A stretch of 64,000 nucleotides of DNA, taken from the NCBI RefSeq assembly GCF_001922305.1, contig NZ_CP018839.1:1302001-1366000 (forward strand). The letters are read 5' to 3'. Positions 35,516 to 43,304 of this stretch are shown here, one piece after another. Source of the stretch: Thauera chlorobenzoica (lineage in GTDB: Bacteria > Pseudomonadota > Gammaproteobacteria > Burkholderiales > Rhodocyclaceae). Each line of letters starts with the position of its first letter. Positions within the stretch are counted from its first letter, which is position 1. Below the pieces are notes generated by a model. The model was not told the DNA's origin. It did no database searches and worked only from the letters and a program-made list of their open reading frames with translations. The position numbers and the translations under genes are program-made.

Positions 35516-36468
35516 CGTGGCAGGGGGGGCACGTTGGCGATGCGCAGGCGCAGGATGTCGCGGTATTCGTCGGGGTTCTTCACCAGCACCAGCTCGCCGC
35601 TGCGCGGCAGGTGGAAGTCGGCGGCGCGCGACAGCCAGAAGCGCAGCGCGGCGGCGCGCAGCATCGCCGGCCAGGCGCCGGCTTCCTCCGCGGTGAATGG
35701 GCGCTCGGCGTGGTAGGCGGCGAGCAGGGCGGCGCTGCGGGCGGGGTCGAGGCGGCCGTCGGGGGTGGAGCACCAGTCGTTGACGGTGACGGCGACGTCG
35801 AACAGCAGGGCGTCGAAGCCGGCGAAGTAGAAGTCGATGACGCCGCCGATGTGCATTTCGCCGTCGTCACCCGCCTCCCACAGCACGTTGTCGCGGAAGA
35901 GGTCGGCGTGGATCGCGCCGGCAGGCAGGCGGGCGAGGTCCACCGTGGCCTGGAAGGCGATTTCGGCATCGAGCAGGCGGCGTTCGTCGGCGGGCAGGAA
36001 GTCGCGCACCGCGCGTGCGGTTTCGCTGCGCCAGGCCGGACCGCGCGGATTGTCCTGGCGGCGGCCGTAGGACTGGCCGGCCAGGTGCAGGCCGGCGAGC
36101 ATGGCGCCGACCTTTGCGCAGTGGTTCGTGCCGGGCGCCATCTCGGAGGCGCCCGACAGGCGCATCACCAGCGCCGCGGGGCGCTCCTGCAAGGTGCCGA
36201 GGTATTCGTTGTGGCGGTTGGCGATCGGCCCCGGCACCGGCAGGCCGTGGCGCGACAGGTGGGCCATCAGGTGCAGGTAATAGGGCAGCTCGGCGCGGGT
36301 CATGCCTTCGAACAGGGTCAGCACGTAGCGCCCGAGCGTGGTGGTGACAAAGAAGTTGCTGTTCTGGACCCCGGCGGAAATGCCTTTCAGCACGACCAGG
36401 CGGCCGATGGCATAGTCCTTCAGCCACTCGGCGAGCGCGGGTTCGGGAACGGGGGTGAAAACGGACAT
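35512..36468 (-). CDS. thrB: Homoserine kinase, ThrB (aminoglycoside-phosphotransferase-like fold)
   Basis: This kinase phosphorylates homoserine for threonine synthesis. The 318-aa protein is of the APH/choline-kinase fold used by many betaproteobacteria, not the GHMP type. It shows MSVFTPV start, GISAGVQNSNFFVTT (about 29-43), the catalytic loop IHADLFRDNVLW (about 187-198) and the DFG-equivalent GVIDFYFAG (about 207-215). The ATG at 36468 matches the usual family N-terminus. Its stop overlaps the downstream membrane-protein gene (ATGA). Confidence 0.92.
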   Translation of the reverse strand: MSVFTPVPEPALAEWLKDYAIGRLVVLKGISAGVQNSNFFVTTTLGRYVLTLFEGMTRAELPYYLHLMAHLSRHGLPVPGPIANRHNEYLGTLQERPAALVMRLSGASEMAPGTNHCAKVGAMLAGLHLAGQSYGRRQDNPRGPAWRSETARAVRDFLPADERRLLDAEIAFQATVDLARLPAGAIHADLFRDNVLWEAGDDGEMHIGGVIDFYFAGFDALLFDVAVTVNDWCSTPDGRLDPARSAALLAAYHAERPFTAEEAGAWPAMLRAAALRFWLSRAADFHLPRSGELVLVKNPDEYRDILRLRIANVPPLPR

Positions 36469-36496
36469 GCGGGCTCCGGGGTGGGCGGCGGTCGGC

Positions 36497-37120
36497 TCAG
36501 GCGGCGAGGGCGCGTGCGGCCTTGGGCGAGGTGCCGCCGCGGGCCGGTGCGCGGGTCGGCGCCGGGTCATCGCCGGCCGCCGCGGCCCGCAGCGTCTGCC
36601 AGGCTTCGAGCTTGGCCTCGAAGCCGCGCGCGGCATGGGCCGGACTGGTCGACGGCAGGCGGGCAAGGCGCAGGGGTGGGGTGGCAGCAGCACGCTGGAC
36701 GTGGCGGCGGAAAGCGGCCTCGGCGGCGGCGCCGTTGAAAAAGACCGCGCTGAGCTGCGGGCAGGCCGCGAACAGGGCGACGAAATCGTTGGGCACGACG
36801 CTGTCGGGGGCGATCGCGCTGTCGAGGCTGCCGGCACGCGCGCAGCTGCCGATCACATCCCACAGGGCGACCCCCGCGGCGACCAGCCGCTCCAGCCGGT
36901 CGGTGTAGGGCAGCTGCGGCCCGGCGCCGAACAGGGCGCCCATGATCGACCAGAAGGCATTGCGCGGGTGGGCATAGTACTGCGCCGCCGCCAGCGAGGC
37001 CGCGCCCGGCATGCTGCCGAGCACCAGGACCCGGGCGTCGGCGCGGAACACCGGGGCGAAGCTGCGCACGCGCCCTGCCTCCCCGCGGGGGACGGCGGCG
37101 GTGCGGGGGGACGTGCTCAC
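36497..37120 (-). CDS. Mug/UDG-superfamily hypoxanthine (deoxyinosine)-DNA glycosylase
   Basis: The family removes deaminated bases, chiefly hypoxanthine, from DNA. The GTG at 37120 overlaps the stop of the upstream DUF2782 gene and gives 207 aa. The core has VLVLGSMPGAASL (about 31-43), YYAHPRNAFW (about 48-57), VALWDVIGSCARAGSLDSAI (about 85-104) and LPSTSPAHA (about 155-163), the pattern of UDG family 6. A 40-residue Ala/Pro/Arg-rich tail is extra to the fold. The specificity is inferred from family resemblance. Confidence 0.85.
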   Translation of the reverse strand: MSTSPRTAAVPRGEAGRVRSFAPVFRADARVLVLGSMPGAASLAAAQYYAHPRNAFWSIMGALFGAGPQLPYTDRLERLVAAGVALWDVIGSCARAGSLDSAIAPDSVVPNDFVALFAACPQLSAVFFNGAAAEAAFRRHVQRAAATPPLRLARLPSTSPAHAARGFEAKLEAWQTLRAAAAGDDPAPTRAPARGGTSPKAARALAA

Positions 37121-37440
37121 CAGGACTTGACCACCCACATCGGCACCGCCAGCGTCGGCGCGCTGTCGTCGCGCACCATCTGGCCGTTGCCTTCCCTGTC
37201 GATCAGGTAGTAGGGCACGCCGTGCGGCGGCGTGACCTTGACCATGTAGAGCCTGCCGCGGATGCGGTATTCGGTGACGGTGTCCTCGCCGCGCTTGACG
37301 ATGGTGACTTCGGGCTCGTCGATGGCTTCGCTGTCGGCCGGCATCGGCGGCGGTTCGGGAATCGGTTCGAGGGCCGGGGGCTGCTGGGCGAACGCGGGCA
37401 GGGCAGCGGCGAGCAGCAGGGCGGTCAGGGTGCGGCGCAT
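37117..37440 (-). CDS. DUF2782-family exported protein
   Basis: This 107-aa protein is predicted to be periplasmic: it has a signal peptide of about 18 residues (MRRTLTALLLAAALPAFA) and a Pro-rich linker with EPIPEPPPMP. The compact domain has EYRIRGRLYMVKVTPPHGVPYYLIDREG (given by position about 57-84). The family is common next to polA and thrB in betaproteobacteria; its function is not known. A ribosome binding site AGGAG lies 6 nt before the ATG at 37440. Confidence 0.85.
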   Translation of the reverse strand: MRRTLTALLLAAALPAFAQQPPALEPIPEPPPMPADSEAIDEPEVTIVKRGEDTVTEYRIRGRLYMVKVTPPHGVPYYLIDREGNGQMVRDDSAPTLAVPMWVVKSW

Positions 37441-37478
37441 GGTGTTCTCCTGGATATGGCTGGATTCTAGCCGTTTCG

Positions 37479-37497
37479 CGGGCGCTTTCGGCGCCCG
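37479..37497 (-). terminator. Hairpin downstream of the LOG-family gene
   Basis: CGGGCGC and GCGCCCG form a perfect 7-bp stem with a 5-nt loop between the LOG-family stop and the DUF2782 start. No T-run follows. Confidence 0.45.
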
Positions 37498-37544
37498 GGG
37501 CCGCGTGCCGACGATTTGCCGGCCGCGCGCCGGTGCTGCGCCGC

Positions 37545-38270
37545 TCAAAGATTGAGCATCATCTCGTGCTCTGCCGGCAGGGGCTGGAAACCGCGGCGCT
37601 CGTAATGCTTGAAGATCGCCTCGACCACCTCTTCGGGTTTGTCGATGACCTGCACCAGGTCGAGGTCTTCGCGGTTGATCATGCCTTCGATGACGAGGCG
37701 GTCGCGCAGCCAGTCGAGCAGGCCTTTCCAGAACGGGCCGTGGACCAGGATGATCGGGATGCGCCGGCTCTTCTTGGTCTGGATCAGCGTCATCGCTTCG
37801 AGCAGCTCGTCGAGCGTGCCGAAACCGCCCGGCATCACCACGTAGGCCGCGGCGAACTTCACGAACATGAACTTGCGTGCGAAGAAGTGCTGGAAGGTCT
37901 GCGAGATGTCCTGGTAGGGGTTGGCGCCCTGCTCGAGCGGGAGCTGGATGTTGAGCCCCACCGAGGGGCTCTTGCCGAAGAAGGCGCCCTTGTTCGCCGC
38001 TTCCATGATCCCGGGGCCGCCGCCCGAGATCACCGCGAAGCCCGAGTCCGACAGCAGGCGGGCGATTTTCTCGGTGAGCATGTAGTACATGTGGTCCGGC
38101 GGCGTGCGTGCGCTGCCGAAGATCGATACCGCCGGGCGGATCGCCGACAGGCGTTCGGTGGCCTCGACGAACTCTGCCATAATTCCAAAGATTCGCCAGG
38201 ACTCGCGCGCGTTGTAGCGCGGCGCGGTGCCGTCCGGCACGCTGCGGGGGAGTTTTTCTTTCGCGGTCAT
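37545..38270 (-). CDS. LOG-family (TIGR00730) nucleotide phosphoribohydrolase-like protein
   Basis: LOG proteins cleave the N-glycosidic bond of nucleoside 5'-monophosphates. The 241-aa protein has the family's phosphate-binding motifs GGGPGIMEAAN (83-93) and PGGFGTLDE (147-155), with ARKFMFVKFA between them. The N-terminal 45 residues extend beyond the plant-type LOG core. The natural substrate in bacteria is often unclear, so only the family is claimed. It is divergent from polA, sharing a 176-nt intergenic region. Confidence 0.87.
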   Translation of the reverse strand: MTAKEKLPRSVPDGTAPRYNARESWRIFGIMAEFVEATERLSAIRPAVSIFGSARTPPDHMYYMLTEKIARLLSDSGFAVISGGGPGIMEAANKGAFFGKSPSVGLNIQLPLEQGANPYQDISQTFQHFFARKFMFVKFAAAYVVMPGGFGTLDELLEAMTLIQTKKSRRIPIILVHGPFWKGLLDWLRDRLVIEGMINREDLDLVQVIDKPEEVVEAIFKHYERRGFQPLPAEHEMMLNL

Positions 38271-38446
38271 GTTGTTCTCGTGTGGTGGGGACTGGCTCTT
38301 CGCGCGTGCCCGCCGGATGCGCTGTCCGTGCGCCGATCAGCGCCGGCTGCGGGGTGCGGTCCGGGGCGGTGCGCCGATGTTCCGTGCCGCCTCACCCTGT
38401 TGACCCTGCTTCGATCGCCCGGTTTTCCCGCAAGGACTTTTCCAGC

Positions 38447-41236
38447 ATGCCCACTTTGCTTCTTGTCGATGGTTCCAGCTACCTCTACCGCGCCTTCCAT
38501 GCGCTGCCCGACCTGCGCAACTCGCAGGGCGAGCCGACGGGGGCGATCCGGGGCGTGCTGTCGATGCTACGTCGGCTCGAAAGCGACTACAAGGCCGAAT
38601 TCCGCGCCTGCGTGTTCGATGCCAAGGGGAAGACCTTCCGCGACGACTGGTATCCCGACTACAAGGCGCACCGTCCGCCGATGCCCGACGACCTGCGCGC
38701 CCAGATCGAACCGCTGCACGCGGCGGTGCAGGCCGAGGGCTGGCCGCTGCTGGCGGTCGATGGGGTCGAGGCCGACGATGTCATCGGCACGCTGACCCGC
38801 CAGGCGCTCGAGCGCGGCTGGGAGGTGGTGATCTCGACCGGCGACAAGGACCTCACCCAGCTCGTGCGCCCGGGGGTGCGCTGGGTCAACACGATGAGCG
38901 AGGAAGTGCTCGACGAAGCCGGGGTCACCGCCAAGTTCGGCGTGCCGCCCGAGCGCATCGTCGACTATCTGGCGCTGGTCGGCGACACGGTGGACAACGT
39001 GCCCGGGGTCGAGAAGTGCGGGCCGAAGACGGCGGTGAAGTGGCTCACCGAGTACGGCAGCCTCGACGCCCTGGTGGCCAACGCCGCCAAGGTCGGCGGC
39101 AAGGTCGGCGACAACCTGCGCCGGCACCTGGATTTTCTGCCCCTGGGGCGGCGCCTGGTGACGGTGGCGACCGACGTCGCCCTGCCGCTGACGCTCGATG
39201 AGCTGCCTGCGCGCGACGACGACAAGGCGGCGTTGCGCGCGCTGTACGAGCGCTTCGAGTTCCGTGGCTGGCTGAAGGACCTCGATGGTGCAGTGGCGGG
39301 TGCGGCGAGCGTCGCCGACGCCAAGGCGGCGACCGAGGCGCGCCGCTTCGCCGCTGAGCCCGCTGAGCCCGCTGAGCCCGCTGAGCCCGCTGACGCGGCG
39401 GACGATCCGCCGTGCGCCCCCGGCGCCCACCGCAGCGGCTACGTCGCGATCCTCGACTGGCCCACGTTCGATGCCTGGCTGGCGAAGATCGGCGCCGCCG
39501 GGCTCACCGCCTTCGACACCGAGACCACCAGCCTCGACCCGATGGCGGCAAAGCTGGTCGGGATGTCGTTCGCGATCGCCCCGGGCGAGGCCGCCTACCT
39601 GCCGCTGGCGCATCGTGGCCAGGACGTGTCGGCGCAGCTGGTGCTCGCCGACGTGCTGGACAAGCTCCGGCCCTGGCTCGAGTCCGATGCGCACCCCAAG
39701 CTCGGCCAGAACCTGAAGTACGACGCCCACGTGCTCGCCAACCACGGCATCACCCTGCGCGGCATCGCCCACGACACCCTGCTTGAATCCTACGTGCTCG
39801 AAAGCGACAAGACCCACGACCTCGATTCGCTCGCCCGTCGCCACCTCGGCCTGACGGCGATTCCCTACACCGAGGTCTGCGGCAAGGGCGCCAAACAGAT
39901 CGGCTTCGACGAGGTCGCGATCGAGCGCGCCACCGAGTACGCCGCCGAAGATGCCGACCTCACCCTGCGCCTGCACCGCAAGCTGTGGCCGCAGCTCGAG
40001 GCTGCGCCGCGGCTGGCCGCGCTGTATCGCGACCTCGAGCTGCCGGTGCTGTCGGTGCTGCTCGAGATGGAACGGACCGGGGTGCTGATCGACCCCTTCC
40101 TCCTCGCCCAACACGGCGAGGAGCTCGGCCGCCGCCTGCATGCGCTCGAACGCGAGGCGCACGCCCTCGCCGGCCAGCCCTTCAACCTCGGCTCGCCCAA
40201 GCAGCTCGGCGAGATCCTGTTCGCCAAGCTCGGCCTGCCGGTGGTGAAGAAGACCGCCACCGGCCAGCCGTCCACCGACGAGGACGTGCTCACCCAGCTC
40301 GCCGAGGACTACCCGCTGCCGAAGCTGCTGCTCGAACACCGCAGCTTGTCCAAGCTCAAGAGCACCTACGCCGACAAGCTGCCGCGCATGGTCGATCCGC
40401 ACACCGGCCGCGTGCACACCAGCTTCTCGCAGGCCACCGCGGTCACCGGGCGGTTGTCGAGTTCCGAGCCCAACCTGCAGAACATCCCGATCCGCACGCC
40501 CGAGGGCCGCCGCATCCGCGCCGCCTTCATCGCCCCGCGCGAGCACCTGATCGTCTCCGCCGACTATTCGCAGATCGAGCTGCGGATCATGGCCCACCTG
40601 TCGGGCGACGCCCGCCTGCTCGAAGCCTTCGCCCACGGCGAGGACGTGCACCGCGCCACCGCCGCCGAGGTCTTCGGCTGCACCCCGGCCGAAGTCACGA
40701 GCGAGCAGCGCCGCTACGCCAAGGTGATCAACTTCGGCCTCATCTACGGCATGAGCGCGCACGGCCTGGCGAAGAACCTCGGCATCGAGCGCGCCGCCGC
40801 GCAGGGCTGGATCGACCGCTACTTCGCGCGCTACCCCGGGGTGGCCGACTACATGGAACGGATCAAGGCCGAGGCCAAGGCGCAGGGCTACGTCGAGACC
40901 GTGTTCGGCCGCCGGCTCTACCTGCCCGAGATCCGCGCCCAGCAGGCCGGCCGCCGCCAGGCCGCCGAGCGTGCGGCGATCAACGCGCCGATGCAGGGCA
41001 CCGCGGCCGACCTGATCAAGAAGGCGATGATCGCGGTCAGCCGCTGGCTGGCGGGGTCGGCGCTGAAGTCGAAACTGGTTCTCCAGGTCCATGACGAACT
41101 GGTGCTGGAAGTGCCGAAGGCCGAGCTCGAGCTGGTCCGCGCCGAGCTGCCGCGGCTGATGGGCGAGGTTGCGGTGCTGGAGGTGCCGCTGCTGGTGGAG
41201 GTCGGTGCGGGGGAGAACTGGGACGAGGCGCATTGA
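38447..41236 (+). CDS. polA: DNA polymerase I
   Basis: PolA fills gaps in repair and replaces Okazaki RNA primers. The ATG at 38447 gives 929 aa. The 5'-3' exonuclease domain (1 to about 290) starts LLLVDGSSYLYRAFHALP and has ADDVIGTL and STGDKDLTQLV. A short Ala-Glu-Pro linker (303-314) follows. The 3'-5' exonuclease (about 325-510) keeps its acidic residues in FDTETTSL, NLKYDAHVL and YAAEDADLTL, so proofreading should work. The polymerase domain (about 520-929) has ADYSQIELRIMAHLS, the O-helix RRYAKVINFGLIYG and LVLQVHDELVLEV. The frame is open upstream but not credible. It converges on a TetR gene. Confidence 0.96.
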   Translation: MPTLLLVDGSSYLYRAFHALPDLRNSQGEPTGAIRGVLSMLRRLESDYKAEFRACVFDAKGKTFRDDWYPDYKAHRPPMPDDLRAQIEPLHAAVQAEGWPLLAVDGVEADDVIGTLTRQALERGWEVVISTGDKDLTQLVRPGVRWVNTMSEEVLDEAGVTAKFGVPPERIVDYLALVGDTVDNVPGVEKCGPKTAVKWLTEYGSLDALVANAAKVGGKVGDNLRRHLDFLPLGRRLVTVATDVALPLTLDELPARDDDKAALRALYERFEFRGWLKDLDGAVAGAASVADAKAATEARRFAAEPAEPAEPAEPADAADDPPCAPGAHRSGYVAILDWPTFDAWLAKIGAAGLTAFDTETTSLDPMAAKLVGMSFAIAPGEAAYLPLAHRGQDVSAQLVLADVLDKLRPWLESDAHPKLGQNLKYDAHVLANHGITLRGIAHDTLLESYVLESDKTHDLDSLARRHLGLTAIPYTEVCGKGAKQIGFDEVAIERATEYAAEDADLTLRLHRKLWPQLEAAPRLAALYRDLELPVLSVLLEMERTGVLIDPFLLAQHGEELGRRLHALEREAHALAGQPFNLGSPKQLGEILFAKLGLPVVKKTATGQPSTDEDVLTQLAEDYPLPKLLLEHRSLSKLKSTYADKLPRMVDPHTGRVHTSFSQATAVTGRLSSSEPNLQNIPIRTPEGRRIRAAFIAPREHLIVSADYSQIELRIMAHLSGDARLLEAFAHGEDVHRATAAEVFGCTPAEVTSEQRRYAKVINFGLIYGMSAHGLAKNLGIERAAAQGWIDRYFARYPGVADYMERIKAEAKAQGYVETVFGRRLYLPEIRAQQAGRRQAAERAAINAPMQGTAADLIKKAMIAVSRWLAGSALKSKLVLQVHDELVLEVPKAELELVRAELPRLMGEVAVLEVPLLVEVGAGENWDEAH
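39353..39388 (+). repeat. polA: Four exact 9-bp tandem repeats in the polA interdomain linker
   Basis: GCTGAGCCC is repeated four times, encoding (Ala-Glu-Pro)4, followed by a partial copy GCTGAC. The unit is three codons long, so gain or loss of copies keeps the frame. It lies exactly between the 5'-3' exonuclease and the proofreading domain. Confidence 0.9.
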
Positions 41237-41265
41237 GCCTGCCCCGGGCGGGAGAGGGGGCAGGC
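41237..41265. terminator. Bidirectional hairpin between polA and the TetR gene
   Basis: GCCTGCCCC (41237-41245) and GGGGCAGGC (41257-41265) form a perfect 9-bp stem right after the polA stop in the gap between convergent genes. There is no T-run. Confidence 0.45.
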
Positions 41266-41333
41266 GCTGCTTGGTCTGTGTGCGAGTGGTTGGCTGATGC
41301 TGCGGGCGGCGTGGATGTTGGTCGATACGGGGA

Positions 41334-41951
41334 TCACGAGGCCTGGTCGAGGAGGTCGTTGACCGCGGCCTGGATGCGGCGGATCACCTGCGCGTGGTCG
41401 ATCCCGGGATTGCGGATGCTGCGTAGCAGCAGGCCTTCGAACAGCGTCGCCAGGACCTCGACCATGCTCGCGATCGCGGCCTCGTCGTCGGCGTGGCCGG
41501 CGGCGCGGCGGATGTCGCGGATGGTGTCGGCGAGCCCGCGCCGGCAGGCGATGTCGGCATCGCGCACGATCTGCGCCACGCGCGGGTTGCGTGCCGCTTC
41601 GGCGACGATTTCCAGCTTCAGCCCGGCGCGCAGCGGATCGAGCTGATCGAGCACGCCCTCGGCCACGCGCTCGATCATCGCTGCGCGCACGTTGCTGGCC
41701 GAACGAAGCTCTGCCGTCAGGGTCAGCAGATCTTCCAGATCCTGCGCCACGATCGCGGCGATGATCGCTTCCTTGTTCTCGAAGTAGTGATAGATATGGC
41801 CCGCGCTCATGCCCGCGGTCTTGGAAATCTGCGCGATGCTGGCGCCGTGGAAGCCGTGCTCGCGAAAGCACTGGGCGGCGGCGCACAGGATCTGCTGACG
41901 GCGCGCTTCGGCGCGTGGCTGCTCGGTGGCGGAATGGGGCGGGACGGGCAT
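41334..41951 (-). CDS. TetR/AcrR-family repressor of the adjacent RND efflux operon
   Basis: This 205-aa regulator is divergent from the RND pump genes, so it is the likely repressor. The N-terminal helix-turn-helix spans about 17-62 with HGFHGASIAQISKTAGMSAGHIYHYFENKEAII (by position about 32-64), the TetR signature. The C-terminal ligand domain is helical and ends LLDQAS. The ATG at 41951 with AGGAG 8 nt upstream is chosen; in-frame ATGs at 41996, 42014 and 42029 lie in or near the operator region and lack ribosome binding sites. Confidence 0.87.
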   Translation of the reverse strand: MPVPPHSATEQPRAEARRQQILCAAAQCFREHGFHGASIAQISKTAGMSAGHIYHYFENKEAIIAAIVAQDLEDLLTLTAELRSASNVRAAMIERVAEGVLDQLDPLRAGLKLEIVAEAARNPRVAQIVRDADIACRRGLADTIRDIRRAAGHADDEAAIASMVEVLATLFEGLLLRSIRNPGIDHAQVIRRIQAAVNDLLDQAS

Positions 41952-42015
41952 CGCGGGTTCTCCTGGGCGCGCGGCGGGCGCACGCGTATCTTGCATTACA
42001 GCAAAGGCTAACATA

Positions 42016-42045
42016 GAATGAGCGTTCAATCTAGAATGACCATTC
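42016..42045. promoter_or_regulatory. Twin TetR-type operator in the TetR/RND divergent promoter
   Basis: Two copies of GAATG-N2-C(A/G)TTC occur, GAATGAGCGTTC (42016-42027) and GAATGACCATTC (42034-42045), with centres 18 bp apart. Imperfect inverted repeats placed between a TetR gene and its pump are typical operators, so binding here would shut both promoters. Confidence 0.6.
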
Positions 42046-42115
42046 GAGTGATCTGGTTTGTCGCTGCCGGTCCCGAGCCGGCAGCGTCGCCTGGTCCTCG
42101 TGCGGAGAGGCCCTT

Positions 42116-43294
42116 ATGCAGACCCGTCGCACCCCGCTTCTCGATTCCCTTGCCGTCGCCGCGCTGAGCGCGACCCTGCTCGCCGCCTGCAGCGGCGGTG
42201 AACCCGGTGCCGCGGCCCGCTCGGCGCCGCCGCCGGCGCCGATGGTCACCGTCGTCACGGTGCAGGCCGAGGCCGTGCCGATGGTGGCGGAGCTTCCTGG
42301 CCGTACCGCGCCCTACCTGATCGCCGAACTGCGTCCCCAGGTCACCGGCATTGTCAAGGAGCGCCCGTTTACCGAGGGCAGCGAGGTCAAGGCCGGGCAG
42401 GTCTTGTACCAGATCGACCCCGCTCCCTACCAGGCCGCGCATGCCAGCGCCGCGGCCGACCTCGCCCGCGCCGAGGCCAACCTCCATGCCGCGCGCCTGA
42501 AGGCCGAGCGCTACGCCGAGCTGGTCAGGATCGAGGCCGTCAGCCGCCAGGCCAACGACGACGCTGCCGCCGCGCTCGGCCAGGCGCGCGCCGAGGTCGC
42601 GGCGGCGAAGGCGGCGCTGGAGAAGGCGAAGATCGATCTCGACTACACCCGGGTGAAGTCGCCGATCACGGGGCGCATCGGCCGCTCGGCGGTGACCCCG
42701 GGCGCGCTCGTCACCGCCAACCAGGACGCCGTGCTCGCCACCGTGCAGCAACTCGATCCGATCTACGTCGACCTCACCCAGTCGAGCGTTGAGCTGCTGC
42801 GCCTGCGCCGTGAAATCGCCGCCGGCCGCCTGCAGGCGGGGGCGAAGGGAGAGGTGCCGGTGAAGCTCATTCTCGAAGACGGCAGCGAGTACGCCGCCGA
42901 AGGCCGTCTCGCGGTGGCCGAAGTCACCGTCGACGAGGGCACCGGCAGCGTCACCTTGCGGGCGCGCTTTCCCAACCCGAAGGGCGAGCTGCTGCCCGGC
43001 ATGTACGTGCGCGCACGCCTGCCGCAGGGCGTGCGCAGCGACGCGATCCTGGTGCCGCACGCGGCGCTGTCGCGCGATGCGCGCGGCACCGCGCTGGTGA
43101 TGGTGGTCGATGGCGAAGGCAAGGCCGAGGCGCGCCCGGTGACGGTCGCGCAGTCGTTCGGCGAACGCTGGGTGATCACCGGCGGCCTCGCCGGCGGCGA
43201 GCGTGTCATCGTCGAAGGCCTGCAGAAGATCCGTCCCGGTGCGCCGGTGCAGGCCCAGGAAGCGGGGGCGGCGCCGGCCGCCCCGGCGCGGTGA
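42116..43294 (+). CDS. RND efflux periplasmic adaptor (AcrA/MexA-type lipoprotein)
   Basis: This membrane-fusion protein links the inner-membrane pump to the outer-membrane channel. The 392-aa protein has a lipoprotein signal with lipobox LLAAC (Cys25). It continues with the AcrA-type beta-barrel and lipoyl halves ([31 protein letters not shown] by position about 72-102), a coiled-coil hairpin (about 105-175) with Ala-rich helices, and [14 protein letters not shown] (about 179-192). The C-terminal membrane-proximal domain includes [14 protein letters not shown]. It is first in a three-gene operon. Confidence 0.92.
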   Translation: MQTRRTPLLDSLAVAALSATLLAACSGGEPGAAARSAPPPAPMVTVVTVQAEAVPMVAELPGRTAPYLIAELRPQVTGIVKERPFTEGSEVKAGQVLYQIDPAPYQAAHASAAADLARAEANLHAARLKAERYAELVRIEAVSRQANDDAAAALGQARAEVAAAKAALEKAKIDLDYTRVKSPITGRIGRSAVTPGALVTANQDAVLATVQQLDPIYVDLTQSSVELLRLRREIAAGRLQAGAKGEVPVKLILEDGSEYAAEGRLAVAEVTVDEGTGSVTLRARFPNPKGELLPGMYVRARLPQGVRSDAILVPHAALSRDARGTALVMVVDGEGKAEARPVTVAQSFGERWVITGGLAGGERVIVEGLQKIRPGAPVQAQEAGAAPAAPAR

Positions 43295-43304
43295 GGTCGG
43301 CGCC

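Noticed and set aside
39353-39388. A CRISPR-like or mobile repeat in polA
   Set aside because: The repeats are directly adjacent 9-mers in frame with no spacers, a simple tandem repeat.
38567-41233. An 888-codon minus-strand frame opposite polA
   Set aside because: It is the antisense shadow of polA with His/Arg/Ala-biased, domain-free sequence.
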